A DNA stretch of 64,000 bases from Pyxicephalus adspersus (GCF_032062135.1 NC_092859.1:67848722-67912721), one strand, 5' to 3'; shown: positions 50,401-63,073, counted from the stretch's first letter. The notes: generated from the sequence alone by a model not told the origin. Program-made: numbers and translations.

Positions 50401-53400
50401 GAAATAAAAAATAAAATATATAATAAAACATGAGCTCGGTTGATATGAGCATGTTACATGTTACGTTGTAACTTGTACATGAAAAATGGTGTACTGTACT
50501 ACCTGTGCCTTCTTGAATGCAGATGTTAGCCTGCTTTATTAAGAGAAAAAAAACCTTAATTCAGAAGGGGATTCTATGAAAATGTTATGTATTTAATTTT
50601 CAGATTACCATGGGAAAAACAAAGCAATTATTTTAAAGCAGACTATCAACTATACAAAATAACAGGTGGAATACACACACATTTATTTTTTTTAGAATTA
50701 TTTTAGCCAAAATAATGGCCATTCTGTTCAGACAGTTGGGTGGATCACAGTTCCTTGCCACAGTGCATAAGTGGCATGGCACAAGTGATACTTCCTCTTG
50801 CACACCATACAGTTAGTGTTTGCATACTGTGAAGTCTGGAACTAATTTCAAACTCTCAGCACAGGCACAAATTAAGCTGAACTTCATACAGACATAGAAA
50901 ATTACTATGTACTCAGTTATGTATTTATTATATTAAGATCACGTTTCCTTACAAACAACTAGTATATGTACAAGATCCACTCTGCACAGCAGCACCCACA
51001 GATTGGGAGAATCGGGGGTAGCATTGATCACGCTAATCAAGGTTCTACTGCTGAGGATGGTGCTGTAAATCAGACTTTTATGTTCATGCCTATAGAAAGG
51101 GAATGCACAGGGATTACTAGGAACTAACTGTGTATGTATCTATTGTTCATGTAGCTGTTTGCCTGCCATGCAGTATTGATTTAAAAAAAACAAATGTGAA
51201 TGTATTCCTATGATGTAAATTTATCAAAATGTTTATTATGGTTGGGGTTCCCTTTTTAGATTTTAAATTCACATCTTTTCCTACACACCAGCTGAAATTA
51301 GTTTGGCAGAGAAAGTGATAGCACTGGCCTGTATGGATGTCATTTTTACCCCTAAATCACTGCATTTCTAAATTATTGTCCATAGTTCTTTGGGAAAGCA
51401 GTTATAATATGCTGCTTGTTATTCCCTGGCACAGAACCTGCCTCCAGTTTTCTCGGATGTAGACTAGGGGTGGATAAACAGTCTTATTCTTGCCAGCACA
51501 TGTAATGGGTGACCGGTTCTATAATGATGCAGGGTATGATAAATGTAAAGGTGATATTACATACATTGCTAAAGGAGTATGTGCAGTAGAAGAGTGTTTG
51601 GGTATTAGGGGGGCAGAATATGCAGTACAGGGGCGTGGAAAGTATTATAGCTGGAAGTATGTGCAAAAGTCTGTGCAGGGTGTTAAAGAGATTATTATGA
51701 ATAGAAAAGGAACTGTGGAGGGTATTAGAGATTGCAATATGTGTAGGAGGAGTGAGCGGAGGGTAGTGTGGGCTGTATGTGCTCTATTAGACTATTTCTA
51801 AATTGCCTCATTAGTTCTCATTAACAAAAAAAATCTCTCACTTCCTGTCTGTATGACACGCTGTAAGTACACCAGAAAACATAATACAGCACGCCATACA
51901 GGTGACACTCCCAACAAATTTTAAGGTCCTAAGCAGGACATAGAAAAAAAGTGGGCTTTCATTGGAGATAAGGGCACAATACACCAATAATCCAGGCAGA
52001 CTGCTAGAAAAGTAGTATCCTGGTGATATGAGCTCACCCAGGTACCAGCCACATCTGACAATAAACATCTCTGTTACAATTTGCAAAGTTGATCAAATAA
52101 ATCTGAAATGGCATCAACTAAAAAAAATTTGCAGGACATAACAGAGTCTGCAGACTGCTAAAATGCCATGGTTATGTTACTTCAGTTCAGGGAAGGAAGC
52201 AGGATGTTATCATATCCGAAATTAGGAAGGTGTTGTGGGGGTGTAGGTGTGGACTGGGTATAGGCGAGGGCATGTTCTTCACAAATAGAAAGGTGAGCTC
52301 CACTATGTGACACTGTCCAGTGGGTATTAAAGTCAAGGATGTAAGGATGTAGAGGATTGAGCTAGCCATCCTGGGATATCGACTGATCAGCTAGAGCTTC
52401 TTACTCCAAGAGTTTTCAAGTATGTTTGCTCTGTTGTCCTCCTCTGTTGAAGGCCACTACAGTGGTCCCCACCTTACCCACAGGTAACTGGTGAAGAGGA
52501 CCCTATGCTTTCTGTCGGTGGTCATTAAAGTAAGCTCCTACATTGGTTGCCAGTGAAGCAGATCCCACCCTTGCCTTCGATGGGAGGTAAATTGCACATG
52601 ACGCACATAAATTGCATATGATGTCACACAAGCAAGTCTAGAGCACCCTACCATACAATGTAACAATGACCTGTAAAAATGCCCCCACATCTTCCATCCG
52701 AGACCAGTAAAGCATCCCCCCACTTTTCTGAGGAATAAAAAATTGCATCTGAGTATGTCTCCCGAGGCAATGAAGCAGATTCTGCCTCGTGTGTGTCACT
52801 GTGCATGAAGAAGCCACCACACATTTCATTGGAGACCAGTGGAGCAAACTCTTTCTTCTGTAGAAAGATGCACCTGAGCAAAACACCCAGGAAAGGTAAG
52901 TAGCCTCTGCTCTGTATGTCGTGGCAGGTGAATAAACCGCACACTTTCTCTTGGTGACCTTACATTGCCTCGTCTGATGGCTGAATCAGACCCCACTTCC
53001 ACTGTGAGTTGTTTTCTCCCTCTCTTTGTACCACCCTTATCCAAAAAAAGTTTAACCTATCCTCCAAACCCCTCTCTTCTTTAACCCGAATCTTATCCCC
53101 TCACCCACTAAAATTACAATATACAATAATGGAAAAATATGTATTGGTTCATATACAAGCACTGACATACACTGACCACACACTAATACAGATGGACCCG
53201 CGGATGTACACTGACAAACAAATCCACTAGCAAGATGAATTTAGATGGATAACCAGATTAGTGTAGAGTGGATCACACACAGGTTATAAGATGAGGCCTA
53301 CTTCCAGAACTATTTTAATAGTAGTAAATCGATGACTACCATCAAGTAGGTTAGCTTGGTGCAGTTTAGTGTAGGTCTTGCCCTAGAACAGTCTACCTCA

Positions 53401-53911
53401 CTATAGTCGGCAGGCTTGTAATCATCTAGCCAAAAGTTGGAGATAGAGGAATAATTTCCTATACATGCTTTGTATAACCATATATTAGGATTTGAAAGCC
53501 TGTGCAGTCCCAGACTATAAATAGTAATTTGTAACAAATTCACAAAGTCAATTATTAATGGAAAGTGGTTGTAAATTTATTTATGCGATTGTAGAAAAAT
53601 TAAATGTTTGCACCATGTGGAAATTAAAAAAAACACATTTCCCTATGTATTTTAATTAATGTTTTTTTCCTATAGCATTTTATGTTCTTAGGCAACCACA
53701 TCTTTGTGATAGGATTTTTTGTAAGGTTTTCAATAGTGGTAATAAACTGTGACTAATGCTTCTGGGTGCACACTGCCAACGACTAGGCGCCAATAATGGC
53801 AAGAGGCTGTAGTCGCTAGGCATTTGCAAATGTCTGTTCAGGTATTTGCTTGTAGTTGCAAGTGCCATGCCTTTTATTTAAAAAAAGTGAACTAGAAGTA
53901 AACAAGAACTA
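50401..53911. other. No recognised gene
   Basis: About 3.5 kb. A C-poor, GTA/GAG-rich tract at 51490-51800 gives a 103-codon open frame that is a compositional artefact. A tract near 52440-52990 repeats loosely spaced GAC/GGTGACC AGTGAAGCA-like words (TTGGTTGCCAGTGAAGCAGA near 52540, GGAGACCAGTGGAGCAAAC near 52830), a possible degenerate minisatellite. Confidence 0.45.
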
Positions 53912-53913
53912 TA

Positions 53914-54506
53914 CGGGGAACCCCAAAAGAAACAGGACTGTCCTCCATGTGGCTAGAGGAGGTTTGTTCCCTCAGTGCTTGTTCTCTCCTCCCTCGCCAG
54001 TCAGTAGCCAGGGGGACATCTCTGTGAAACAATCTCACTCCTCAGGCAGTGATTGTATTTAAATGCTTTTCTCCTTACCCAGTCGAAATTGTGATGTAAA
54101 ATTTCAGGGAGCAAAGAACTTGTTTGAAATTTTGTTTTTTCCTTGGCAAAACACCAATGGAATCATTACAAATAATTAATATGGCTTTCAAAGAAAAAGC
54201 TCTGAGTCAGACGAGAGTTTTCAAATGGTTTTCGCGCTTCAAAAAAGTAAATTTAAGCATTGACGATCAACACCGTTCTGGACGCCCTTCAAGCAGCCAG
54301 TACAACGAGAACAGGTCTTCTGTCAAAATGTGCTGCACTGAGCTCCATGTCAGTCCTGCAGCTTCTGACAACTCGTCAATTGTGTAACTGGGGTCTTCAT
54401 TGATATTTTTGCAGATTTTTTCAATGTTCTCGAACTTAATCAAACCCCCTCCACTCACGGTCCAGCCACACGGAGGACAGTCCTGTTTCTTTGGGGTCCC
54501 CCCTCG
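53914..54506. mobile_element. mariner-type derivative with internally inverted transposase
   Basis: The left end (GGGGAACCCCAAAAGAAACA, GGACTGTCCTCCATGTGGCT) is inverted at the right (AGCCACACGGAGGACAGTCC, TGTTTCTTTGGGGTCCCCCC). TA flanks both sides (53912-53913 and 54507-54508). The left half encodes on the plus strand the N-terminal mariner transposase (KFCFFLGKTPMESLQII, then VFKWFSRFKK, then RSGRPSSS, about 54120-54300). The next part of the protein (ENIEKICKNINEDPSYTIDE, LSEAAGLTWSSVQHILTEDL) lies on the minus strand at about 54440-54313. The catalytic D,D34D part is absent. Confidence 0.85.
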
Positions 54507-54512
54507 TACATA

Positions 54513-55060
54513 GGTTGTTTTACATAGAGTAGACACTATGTACTTGGCACTTTGACAATCCAATCATAAGCACACAAAATCCTTTTTGTTTTTTTCCCTT
54601 ACATGGCTGGTTGTTCAAAGTTAACCTTAATGTGGATTTTAAGTGATATCTATCTTTTGCTAACTTATAAGTACAGGCTTTCATGACCTTGCTTATGTCT
54701 CTTCCTCAAGGGTTAAACAATTTGGTAAATTGTATAACACTTGGGGATGGTACATAAGGAATATTTCAAAAGCTTTTATCCTTTTATGCTTCTTGCTGAT
54801 TGGGGGGATTGGCTCTAACTTAACCAGGGGGTCTGCTGGAAACTTTCATGCAGAAAACATGCCCCACTCTGCAGCATGCTGGTGTACATCAGACCTTTCT
54901 AAAACTGATGCTGTTTTAGAAAGAAAACATACTGTAAGATATTGAATACCTTTTGTTTTGATGGAATACCTGGAATGAAATTGAGGGATTTAAATTGGAG
55001 ATTTTTTCGGGTTTTAAGTTAACCAAGAAGGGGTATCACCTAATCTCCAAACATATTGAT
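54513..55060. other. No recognised feature
   Basis: Nothing identified between the mariner derivative and the SINE. Confidence 0.5.
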
Positions 55061-55385
55061 GGGCAGCACAGTGGCTCAGAGGTAGCACTCTTGCCTTTGC
55101 AGTGCTAGGTCCCAGGTTCGAATCTCGGCCAGGACACTATCTGCATGGAGTTTGCACATTCTCGTCGTGTCTGCATGGGTTTTCTCCCACGTCCCAAAAA
55201 CATGCTGTTAGGTTAATTGGCTTCCCCTCAAAAATTGACCTTAGACTACTTTAATGACATATGACTATGGTAGGGACATTAGATTGTGAGCTTCTTTGAT
55301 AGGCAGTTAGTGACATGACTATCTACTTTGTACAGCACTGCATAATATGATGGCACTATATAAATGCTGTGTAATATTAATGATA
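55061..55385 (+). mobile_element. tRNA-derived SINE with L2-like tail
   Basis: The head GGGCAGCACAGTGGCTCAGA includes box A (GTGGCTCAGAGG, 55071-55082). Box B is GGTTCGAATCT at 55115. Next is the conserved body (TGGAGTTTGCACATTCTC, GTGTCTGCATGGGTTTTCTC) found in the V-SINE/HE1-like families of fish and amphibians. The tail (ACATTAGATTGTGAGCTTCT, TACAGCACTGCATAATATGA, TATATAAATGCTG) matches the L2 3' ends in this window, so L2 machinery probably moved it. Confidence 0.88.
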
Positions 55386-56930
55386 TTGTATTGGTCGATT
55401 TTTACCATGATACAAGCCTCTACTACTTTCATAAATTATTGCTTTTGTACTGTTCCAGACAATGCCTCCTTACTCCTTAGGTTACCACTATAACCATTAC
55501 CATAAATGCAATTTCATCCAGCAGTAACTCTCAACAGCAATTAAAGACTTGACCTGTACATGCTATCTATCTGCACTAGTGTGTGCATGCTAATGCAGGT
55601 TGCAAAAAAAATACAAAAAAATATTTTTTGACAGTATGTATGTATATGGTGATGGAATTTATTCTGACTATTGTTCTTTAGTAAGAGGATCATGCAAAGG
55701 GCAATAATCAATAGTAACCATATTTCATTAGTTTTAGTACAATAAACTTCCCTGGAATGACCTTATGTGGGTGGTGTTAGCTCTCTTTCACCCAGTAAAA
55801 GCTGACAGGTGTGGAGTATGAATGGGCACATGCCTTTGCAATGGAATGAATTCCATAGCTGGAAACCACACTACACACAGGACTCTATGGAAGAATATGA
55901 TCACCTTGAGCATTAAAGAGCCACAGTTAAATGATCAAATTTAGTAATTTGTGTGATTGCTTTGATCACACACATAGGGTAAGAGTGAAAAGCATAAATA
56001 ACAAAAAAAACATCACTGGCCATAAAAATTGAGAAAAAGGACTAGTACATCATGCAATACCCTAATCCTACATGAAACACTACACATAGCAATAGTGGAT
56101 GGAGAGCGGCCCTCCTCCACATATGCTGAACACTGCCAAGGCAATATTTACAGCACAAATCAATAGGCACCAGTAAATGGCAAGCACGTGACAGGCAAAA
56201 GTGCTCTGCTACTACAAAGAGGACAATGTAACCAAGAACAGTATGTTTCATCTGTACCATCAAGCTATATCCTTATTTTAGTTATTTCCCATCATTACAA
56301 TTCTAATATTACAGCATTCCATCATATAATGGTTCACAATGCCTAGTAAATGAATAGAAAAATAAATGCATAAAATCATCACACCATTACCCAAGACCAA
56401 GATGGCCCATCCAGCTGTGATTTAGCTCGTTCGATGGCTGCGGTAGCTGCACGGTGAACAAAATGACATGGATAAAATAAATTCAGCATGGACGGGGGTC
56501 TCTTTATAAGTCACTTCCCTAAATCCAATACGCATGTTGGTATTTTCCATATCAAATAATAGGAGGTTGCGATCTTCATTGTTACAATTAGAATAGATTT
56601 GATGTTTTCAATGCTGCTGTATACTAAAACTGAAATAAGAATTGCTGCACGTGACTGAATAACATATTGGCACAAGTCTCTGGGGATGTCTTCAGAGGAG
56701 AATGAAGGTGAGGCCCAACCCAGCCTTGCAAGCGCTACTATCATTAGCAAGCCCACAAGTGTACACGCCGCATCACATACATGATGATATGTTCAAGAAT
56801 CAGGAAAAATAGGTAAGATGTTAGAAAAATGGTAAATGCTATGATAAGCAGGTGGAGAATCCCATTGCACCACAATGATCTCCATTGTAATAATAACACA
56901 GTAGAAAAATAAAGGACAGAATAGGCTCAC
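55386..56930. other. No recognised gene
   Basis: AT-rich DNA downstream (on the minus strand) of the candidate first exon. Nothing identified. Confidence 0.5.
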
Positions 56931-57114
56931 CATGTTGAAGTCTGGCAGAGATGGAAGCTGAGCAGCCCAAATCCTGAATCCATTTTGCTTCTGCTGCTGA
57001 CAGGATGAGGAACACATCAGCAGCTGTGCCTCTGTGATGATGCTGAGGATGGCTGGATGGCAGACAGGACCCCTCCCTCCTCCTTCTATGGAGGCAGAGA
57101 GAACATGAGCTCAT
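56931..57114 (-). other. Candidate first exon / promoter region of JAKMIP2
   Basis: On the minus strand a GC-richer stretch ends in CTTCAACATG followed by a GTGAGC donor (GT at 56930-56929). Upstream are GGGAGGGAGATTGCAGTTGC and an X-box-like motif. The sequence is free of repeat signatures, unlike most of the window. It lies 35 kb upstream of the predicted 5' UTR exon, in the right orientation. No protein match is expected or seen, though a minus-strand frame stays open here from 57114. It could belong to another transcript. Confidence 0.35.
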
Positions 57115-57144
57115 GGAGCCTGCAACTGCAATCTCCCTCCCTCA

Positions 57145-57158
57145 GTTCCTATGGAAAC
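57145..57158. promoter_or_regulatory. RFX X-box-like palindrome
   Basis: On the minus strand GTTTCCATAGGAAC, which fits the GTNRCC-N-GGYAAC-type inverted repeat bound by RFX factors in most positions. It lies just upstream of the candidate first exon. Confidence 0.4.
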
Positions 57159-57199
57159 AAGGCTGTCATTACAATGGGAGAGTGCTGTGTAGGTGCTCT

Positions 57200-58798
57200 G
57201 GCTTTTCCTTCCAGCAGGGGCTGCATGGTACCATTATGGCCTAGTGAGTGGAAGATGCTTTCCAGAAATTATAGTAGATGTGCTGATTGTCTGGCTGCTT
57301 TATGAAAACAAACATAACATAAGAAATGGCTGGATTGTTAGCCATGGATAGTATAGGATTGTTCCTACATCCACATCCCGGCATACTTTAGAGGAATGCT
57401 GGGCACACATATTACAACAAAGAGGTTTTGTAACCATTGTAATGCCACGGAAAACACATTGGCCCGCTACTTGCCTGGCAGTTTTTTTGGCTTTGTGGAC
57501 TCAATTATTTCTGTGTTTCGGAATAATTATGCAGATCAGAATCAGATTAGGAATCCTGACTTCCCTCTGACCTTTTAACTCGCATGCTTGTTGTACCAGG
57601 TAAGTGACTAAAAAGATGCCAGGCAAGGTCAAAGTTTATATAAGGAGAGCCTAATGGGAACAGGTTTTCTCTTTAAGGATACAGGCACTTTAAAAGAAAG
57701 TGCAATGACCCTTTTTGTTCCTTTTCCCTGACACATTCTTCCCCATCACAGATGCACACATTTATCTAAAAAATCCAATGGGCACAGAAAGCTTTTTTTT
57801 TTTTTTTTTTACCATCCAGAGCTGCCAGTCCTGTCATGGCAATGCCTGTGCATTAGCGGCCTATGTACACTATGTACACATAGTGCCATTCTATTCAATA
57901 GAGGGGGAGGACGAGTGAGTGGCACCCCACTGTGCCCTCCTCTATTCTCCTCAAAAGGAGCAGAATGAGAAAAATAAACACCCCTTGCAATGTCACTAGG
58001 TACACAGACTAGAAAGAATCATACACAAAATGAACAATCCTACAAATGATTTATTTACCACCACTTTTCCTATATATGGGATTATTAAAAATAAGAAAAT
58101 CAAATAATTCAGTGCCTTCATATGCATTTGTATAATCAATGTTGGATGTTGGCTGTCATCTCATTGTTTCTTACCTTTGGTCTGGAAATACGTCCCCCAG
58201 AGTGCTGACTAGTGTTTTGGGGCTGCACTGGGGGGATTGTGGAGTAGGCTGTGATCCCAGAAATTATGGATTCTCTGATTTCTGGAGTCTCTTCCTAATT
58301 GCTGGGTAGTCAGGGGGTTTTGCCAGGCAGAAAGGTATAGTGTATGTGGCTTTGGGGTTCAGTCTTAGGTTGCTGGAAGGCAGGGAAGTTTGGAGTTAGG
58401 GTGCAATGGTAAGGGTACTGCACAAGGTTGCAGTATCTCAGACGCCACTAATGTCTGGGGTGTTGGGGTGCAGTGTCAGTGGTGCTGGGAGGCAGGGAGC
58501 TTTAGAGTTAGGGGTACTAGGTTCTTGGTAGGCCTAGTGCAAGAGCTATATCCTGTAAAAGGGGGTCCCGATACTTTGAACTTTTATAAATAAAAAGGTA
58601 CATTTTTAAAAAATAATTTTGTATGTTGTGAAATGTGTTTGTGTGTTTTAATAGGAGTAATTGATTTCCACCAGGGAAGAACAGTATTAAGGCCTATTTA
58701 CACTAGTGCACTGCGGTAACATATGGCATAATGGCAGACCAATGCATGACATGGTAGCCAAACTTGGTGCCAGGCGTGATTTTTATTCTGTTTCAGTG
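57200..58798. other. No recognised gene; poly-T and a short tandem
   Basis: A poly-T run lies at about 57791-57810. GTGGCACCCCACTGTGCCCT near 57920 recalls the hairpin MITE family at 40087 but is too diverged to call. Near 58375-58525 a unit with CTGGRAGGCAGGGARSTTTRGAGTTAGGG wording occurs twice, about 110 bases apart. Confidence 0.45.
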
Positions 58799-58806
58799 TA
58801 TTAGAC

Positions 58807-59143
58807 CAGCGGTCGCCAACCAGTGGACCGGGGCTCTGGCCAGTGCACCGCCGAGTGGGGTCAGAGGGAGGACCCTGCTGGGGGCACACCGGCCAGATGC
58901 ATACAAATCACCGGTCAGATGCATACAAATCCCTGGCTCAGGGAAGTGGGCAGGCCATGTCCCTGGACACAACCCGGCCCCTCTCCCATTGCAGGCTAAG
59001 ATCTGCGATGGGGAAGTAGGCGGGGTTATGCCATCATGACCTCACTATTTCTCCCTCTTTGAGTGACACCCTGCTCCCCGCGCATAGGCAGTCAAAAGCT
59101 AGTAATTTTAAAGGTCGGCGGGACCAAAAAGGTTGGAGACCAC
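58807..59143. mobile_element. hAT-type MITE, 337 bp, with perfect 8-bp duplication
   Basis: The ends are CAGCGGTCGCCAACC and GGTTGGAGACCAC. TATTAGAC flanks both sides exactly (58799-58806 and 59144-59151), the hAT signature. Inside, CGGTCAGATGCATACAAATC is a near repeat of the preceding 20 bases. The right end lacks the expected final bases, so the element is slightly trimmed. Confidence 0.9.
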
Positions 59144-59164
59144 TATTAGACAGCCTATGAGATT

Positions 59165-60692
59165 ATAACCCTAACCAAACTATTCAACCTCCCCCTCTCT
59201 ACTGGTATCTACCCCTCCGCTTTCAAACATGCCATAATTCTCCCTTATCCCGAAGAAAAAACTAGACCCCTCCTTATCTTCTAGCTATCGTCCTATCTCC
59301 CTTCTCCCATATGTTTCCAAACTTCTTGAGCACCTTGTCTACAAAAGATTCTCTAATTACCTGAGCTCCAACTCTCTCCTTGACCCTCTCCAGTCTGGTT
59401 TTCGAGCTGCCCACTTCACCCGAAACAGGCCTTACTAAAGAGGCCAATGACCTCATCAGAGCTAAGTCTCAAGGCAACTTTCTCCTTGATCTCTCTGCTT
59501 TTGACACTGTTGATTAACCCCTTGTGACACTGCTCTCTCTTGGTTTGCTTCATATCTAAATGACTGCTCCTTTCAAGTTTCTTTCTTTCACTCTTCTCCC
59601 TGTTGGTGTTCCCCAAAGGTCAGTCCTTGGACCGGTTCTCTTTTCTCTGTACACCTTCTCTCTCGGTAGTCTCATCTCCTCCTTGCCTTACAGTTGCCAT
59701 CTGTAGGCTGATGACACTCAAATCTATCTGTCCACCCCTGATTTGTCTCCTTCAGTCCTGGATAAGGTCTCATGCTGCCTGTCAGCCATCTCATTATGGA
59801 TGTCTGACCTATTCCTGTCCAAACTCAGTCTGGATAAAACAGATAAATCTAAATCTACCCAACATATTCCTGACTGGTAACAACTGTTATTTGTCCCTCT
59901 CCTCAGGCACGTTGTCTTGGCATCACCTTTGATTCTGCCCTCTCATTTACTCCCCATATTCAGAACATTTTCAGGTCCTGTCACTTTCACCTATGCAACA
60001 TCTCCAAAATCCGCCCCTACCTTTCCCCAGAGACCACCAAACTCCTCGTACACGCTGTTATCATCTCTCATCTGGACTACTGTAACATCCTCCTCTCTGG
60101 TATTCCACTCTATCCTCTACAATCTATTATGAACGCTGCAGCCAGACTCATCCATCCTTCCCACCGTTATTTTTCTGCTTCATTTTTTTGTAGTTCTTCC
60201 ATTTCACCTTAGAATCAAAATTCAAGCTCCTGTGCTTTGCCTTCACAGTTCTTGTCCCACTTACCTTTCTGAACTGTTAAAAAATTACTCCCCCAGCCGC
60301 TCTCTCCGCTCCTCCAACTTCCTCACTCATAACCTCATCACACGTACGGCTCCAAGACTTTTCTAGAGTTGCCCCAACTCTCTGGAATGGTCTTTCTCAT
60401 ACTATTCGGCTTGCTCCTACTTTCTGCTCATTTAAAAGAGCACTCAAAAGAGAAGAAAACCCATTTTTTCAAACATGCCTACCCATCTTCTTCTGTATTT
60501 TGAAACTGGCCCTTTGAAACTCCCCTCCTTTTGTGTGTTAATTACTCCACCTCCTAGATTGTAAACTCTTCGGGGCATTGTCCTCCCCTGTGTCACTGTC
60601 TGTTTTCGTCTGTCATTTGCAACCCCTATTTAATGTACATTGCTGCATAACATGTTGGAGCTATATAAATCCTTTTTATTAATAATAATAAA
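59165..60692 (+). mobile_element. L2-clade LINE, 5'-truncated, degenerate
   Basis: It starts within the reverse transcriptase (AACCAAACTATTCAACCTCC, also at 7840 in the other L2). It carries CTCTCCAGTCTGGTTTTCGA, GTTGGTGTTCCCCAAAGGTC (the GVPQ block) and GCTGATGACACTCAAATCTA (ADDTQI). It ends with AGATTGTAAACTCTTCGGGG and TATATAAATCCTTTTTATTA plus (AAT)n. Frameshifts throughout. It follows the hAT MITE directly. Confidence 0.88.
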
Positions 60693-62176
60693 TATAGCCA
60701 GCAATTAAACTATAGAGTATATTTACCAATTCAATAATACACTAAACACTGGGTGCTTTTTTGGTAACCACTGCCTTTGTTTATTGCTTTTAAAATGTTT
60801 GTAAACCATCTAAATTTTTTGTTAAAACTACTTATAAGAGCTTAGCCACCACAGCTCAAGCTCTAGAAGACCATAACTGGTTGGGTTGCCCCATAGTGAA
60901 AATAAAAGCATACCTGAAGTTCTGGACATCTTTCTGCAAACTATATAAGTTAAGTCACCTATAAGTAAATACAATTGGGATGGGGGGGGGGGGGGGGTAT
61001 TTTGAAACAGCAAGGAAGCATAGCCAAATTAAAACTCCAAGGCTGGCGTATTCCCTCACTATTCACATAAATGAATGACCATAATGCAACTCATGTTAAT
61101 GTGTGATATAAAAGAATTACATGCAAGTGTTAAACACACAGAAATGGACTATCCAGGCGTGTTTGGGCCCTAACAGTACTGTAAGGTCCTTTGGTTTAAT
61201 CAACTAAACAAAAGGTTAGAACCCCTACCCGATGTTTGCTGTTGTCTGTGCTTTTGCTGGTTAGATATAACCAGTCTGTTTGTATAGAGTTGGAAAGTGA
61301 TAAGACTTTGGTCATCAAAGATATAATATGCCTGAAAGGTCATCAAAGTTTCCTGTGGCATTTCCAGAACAGAAAATAAAAATGAAATGGGACAGAGACA
61401 GCAAAAACTAAAACTAATAGCAGGTTCAAACTTTACTTTATTTATCTAGAATTAAAAAAATGTTGGCTATAGATACACGTTATCTTTACTAATCGAACTA
61501 CTCAATGCTAGTCATCATTTTTCTAGTGTTGGTTGTGTGTTTGTATTGGGCCTCATCTAAAAACCTATGTGGGATCTACTCTGTGTACCCTACCTTTTAG
61601 TGTAAACACAGCTTAATGTCTTCTGTCAGTTTTGGGTGTTAAAATTTAGGGGCTAGGAGTCAGAATGTTAAATATTAAGAGATATGGGGGTGGGGTGGGG
61701 GTTCATAGTTTATGTGCATTTAATTTAGGTAGCCAAAAATGCAGGGAAGGGACTTTAGTTTTAAGGGGAACTTTAGACTGAAGAAAAAACTTTGTAGATA
61801 AAACAGTTTGGTAAAATAAACCTCTCTCATTCAATGAGGCTATTAGATAGAAAAGGCATGGCACATTGGAGTGGCAATCATCATTGAAAATTCTATCAAG
61901 AAATGAGCAGTTATACGCATTTTTGCATCAAACTCAATGCTCCATTTACACTGTTTTGGCACTTTTTTTAATTGACCCACTTTTAGATGTAAAATGCACC
62001 TAAGAAATTGGAATTATACTTTTCTTACTTCACTGTTCTGCATCGAACTCCTAATAGATTCCTGTGGAAAGCAGCACAGGCTAAATCTTTCAAGTAGACA
62101 GTACAGTGTTCAGTCCATTGCTAAAGTGACAGAAAAGTGTCATATTCACAGCCTAGGCTGTGTGGGTGAAAAATAA

Positions 62177-62212
<36 letters not shown>

Positions 62213-62830
62213 TTGTAATGATCCAAAGACAGGTGTGAGTTGAGTAAATAGCTCAGTGAAAAACAACCATAAAACAGTTACCTTTCGATTATAAAGTTTG
62301 AAACACATCAGATACTAACACTTCTAAAATGTTAGATAAGGCACGATTTAGTATAGCAGGTCTCTGTGACAATTTAATTAAACCATCTCCCTCTACAGGT
62401 CACTTTTTAGATTGCATTGAAGAAAACCTGTATTTTGTACCACATGCTATATATCATTTATTTCACCAAAAATTCAGCATGTTTTGGAACGCATTGAGAA
62501 TGCAAAATGCAACCTGTTTAATGCATGTGATAAAAATGCTCTGCATTAACAATGGAATTAAGGCAGTGTCAGCACCCATGGAGAGTTGCCCTTTTTTTTT
62601 TCAATAAAACACTTTTGCAGCTAATTCAGTCTGCATGTAAATCACTTCTAAGTCTAGTGAAGTGTCTATAAACCAAAGGAGACTGGTCCTACGTAAATAT
62701 CTATTCTACTACTGACAACCTATCTTCAAAATATCTGACTTCAATGTGCAATGTACTTAAAATGCACTGAATTTAAAGCATTAGCATGACAGCTGGGCCA
62801 CTTACCTTTTCAATGGAGAGCAGTAAGGGG
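60693..62830. other. No recognised gene; simple repeats
   Basis: A G run lies at 60982-60997 and a (TA)n microsatellite at 62180-62211. The open frame at 62329-62607 (92 codons) has no recognisable likeness. Confidence 0.5.
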
Positions 62831-62839
62831 GAATCATTT

Positions 62840-63073
62840 GAAACAACTTTTAGGTCTAAGGAACCCCTGCTATAATTACAGTATGCATGGCTCACAGTAC
62901 ATTAGTATGATGGGAAGAATACCTCTTACACTGGTTGAAAGAATGTCACTTTTACAGATTAGTCTCAGTTACATTGCCCTGAGAGGCACAATTTGCTAAT
63001 TGACCAAAGAACCCCTAGCAACCTTTGAAGGAGCAGTAGGGTTCCATGATAGAACTCTGGTTGAGAAATGCTG
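62840..63073. mobile_element. hAT-like repeat, right end recognised
   Basis: Inverted, the right end reads CAGCATTTCTCAACCAGAGT, then GGAACCCTACTG. This is the CAGCGTTTCTCAACCAGGGTTCC end I know from vertebrate hAT repeats. The interior has AGGAACCCCTGCTATAATTA. The left terminus is uncertain (possibly near 62822). Confidence 0.55.

Noticed and set aside
51490..51801. 103-codon plus-strand open frame
   Set aside because: It results from strongly biased composition (few C), not from a gene; codon content is not protein-like.
52440..53000. Zinc-finger or other gene exon suggested by overlapping minus-strand frames
   Set aside because: The frames share repeated words with no conserved domain spacing; a degenerate minisatellite is likelier.
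55061..55140. Functional tRNA gene
   Set aside because: Boxes A and B are present, but the body continues into a SINE with an L2 tail and no tRNA cloverleaf end is visible.
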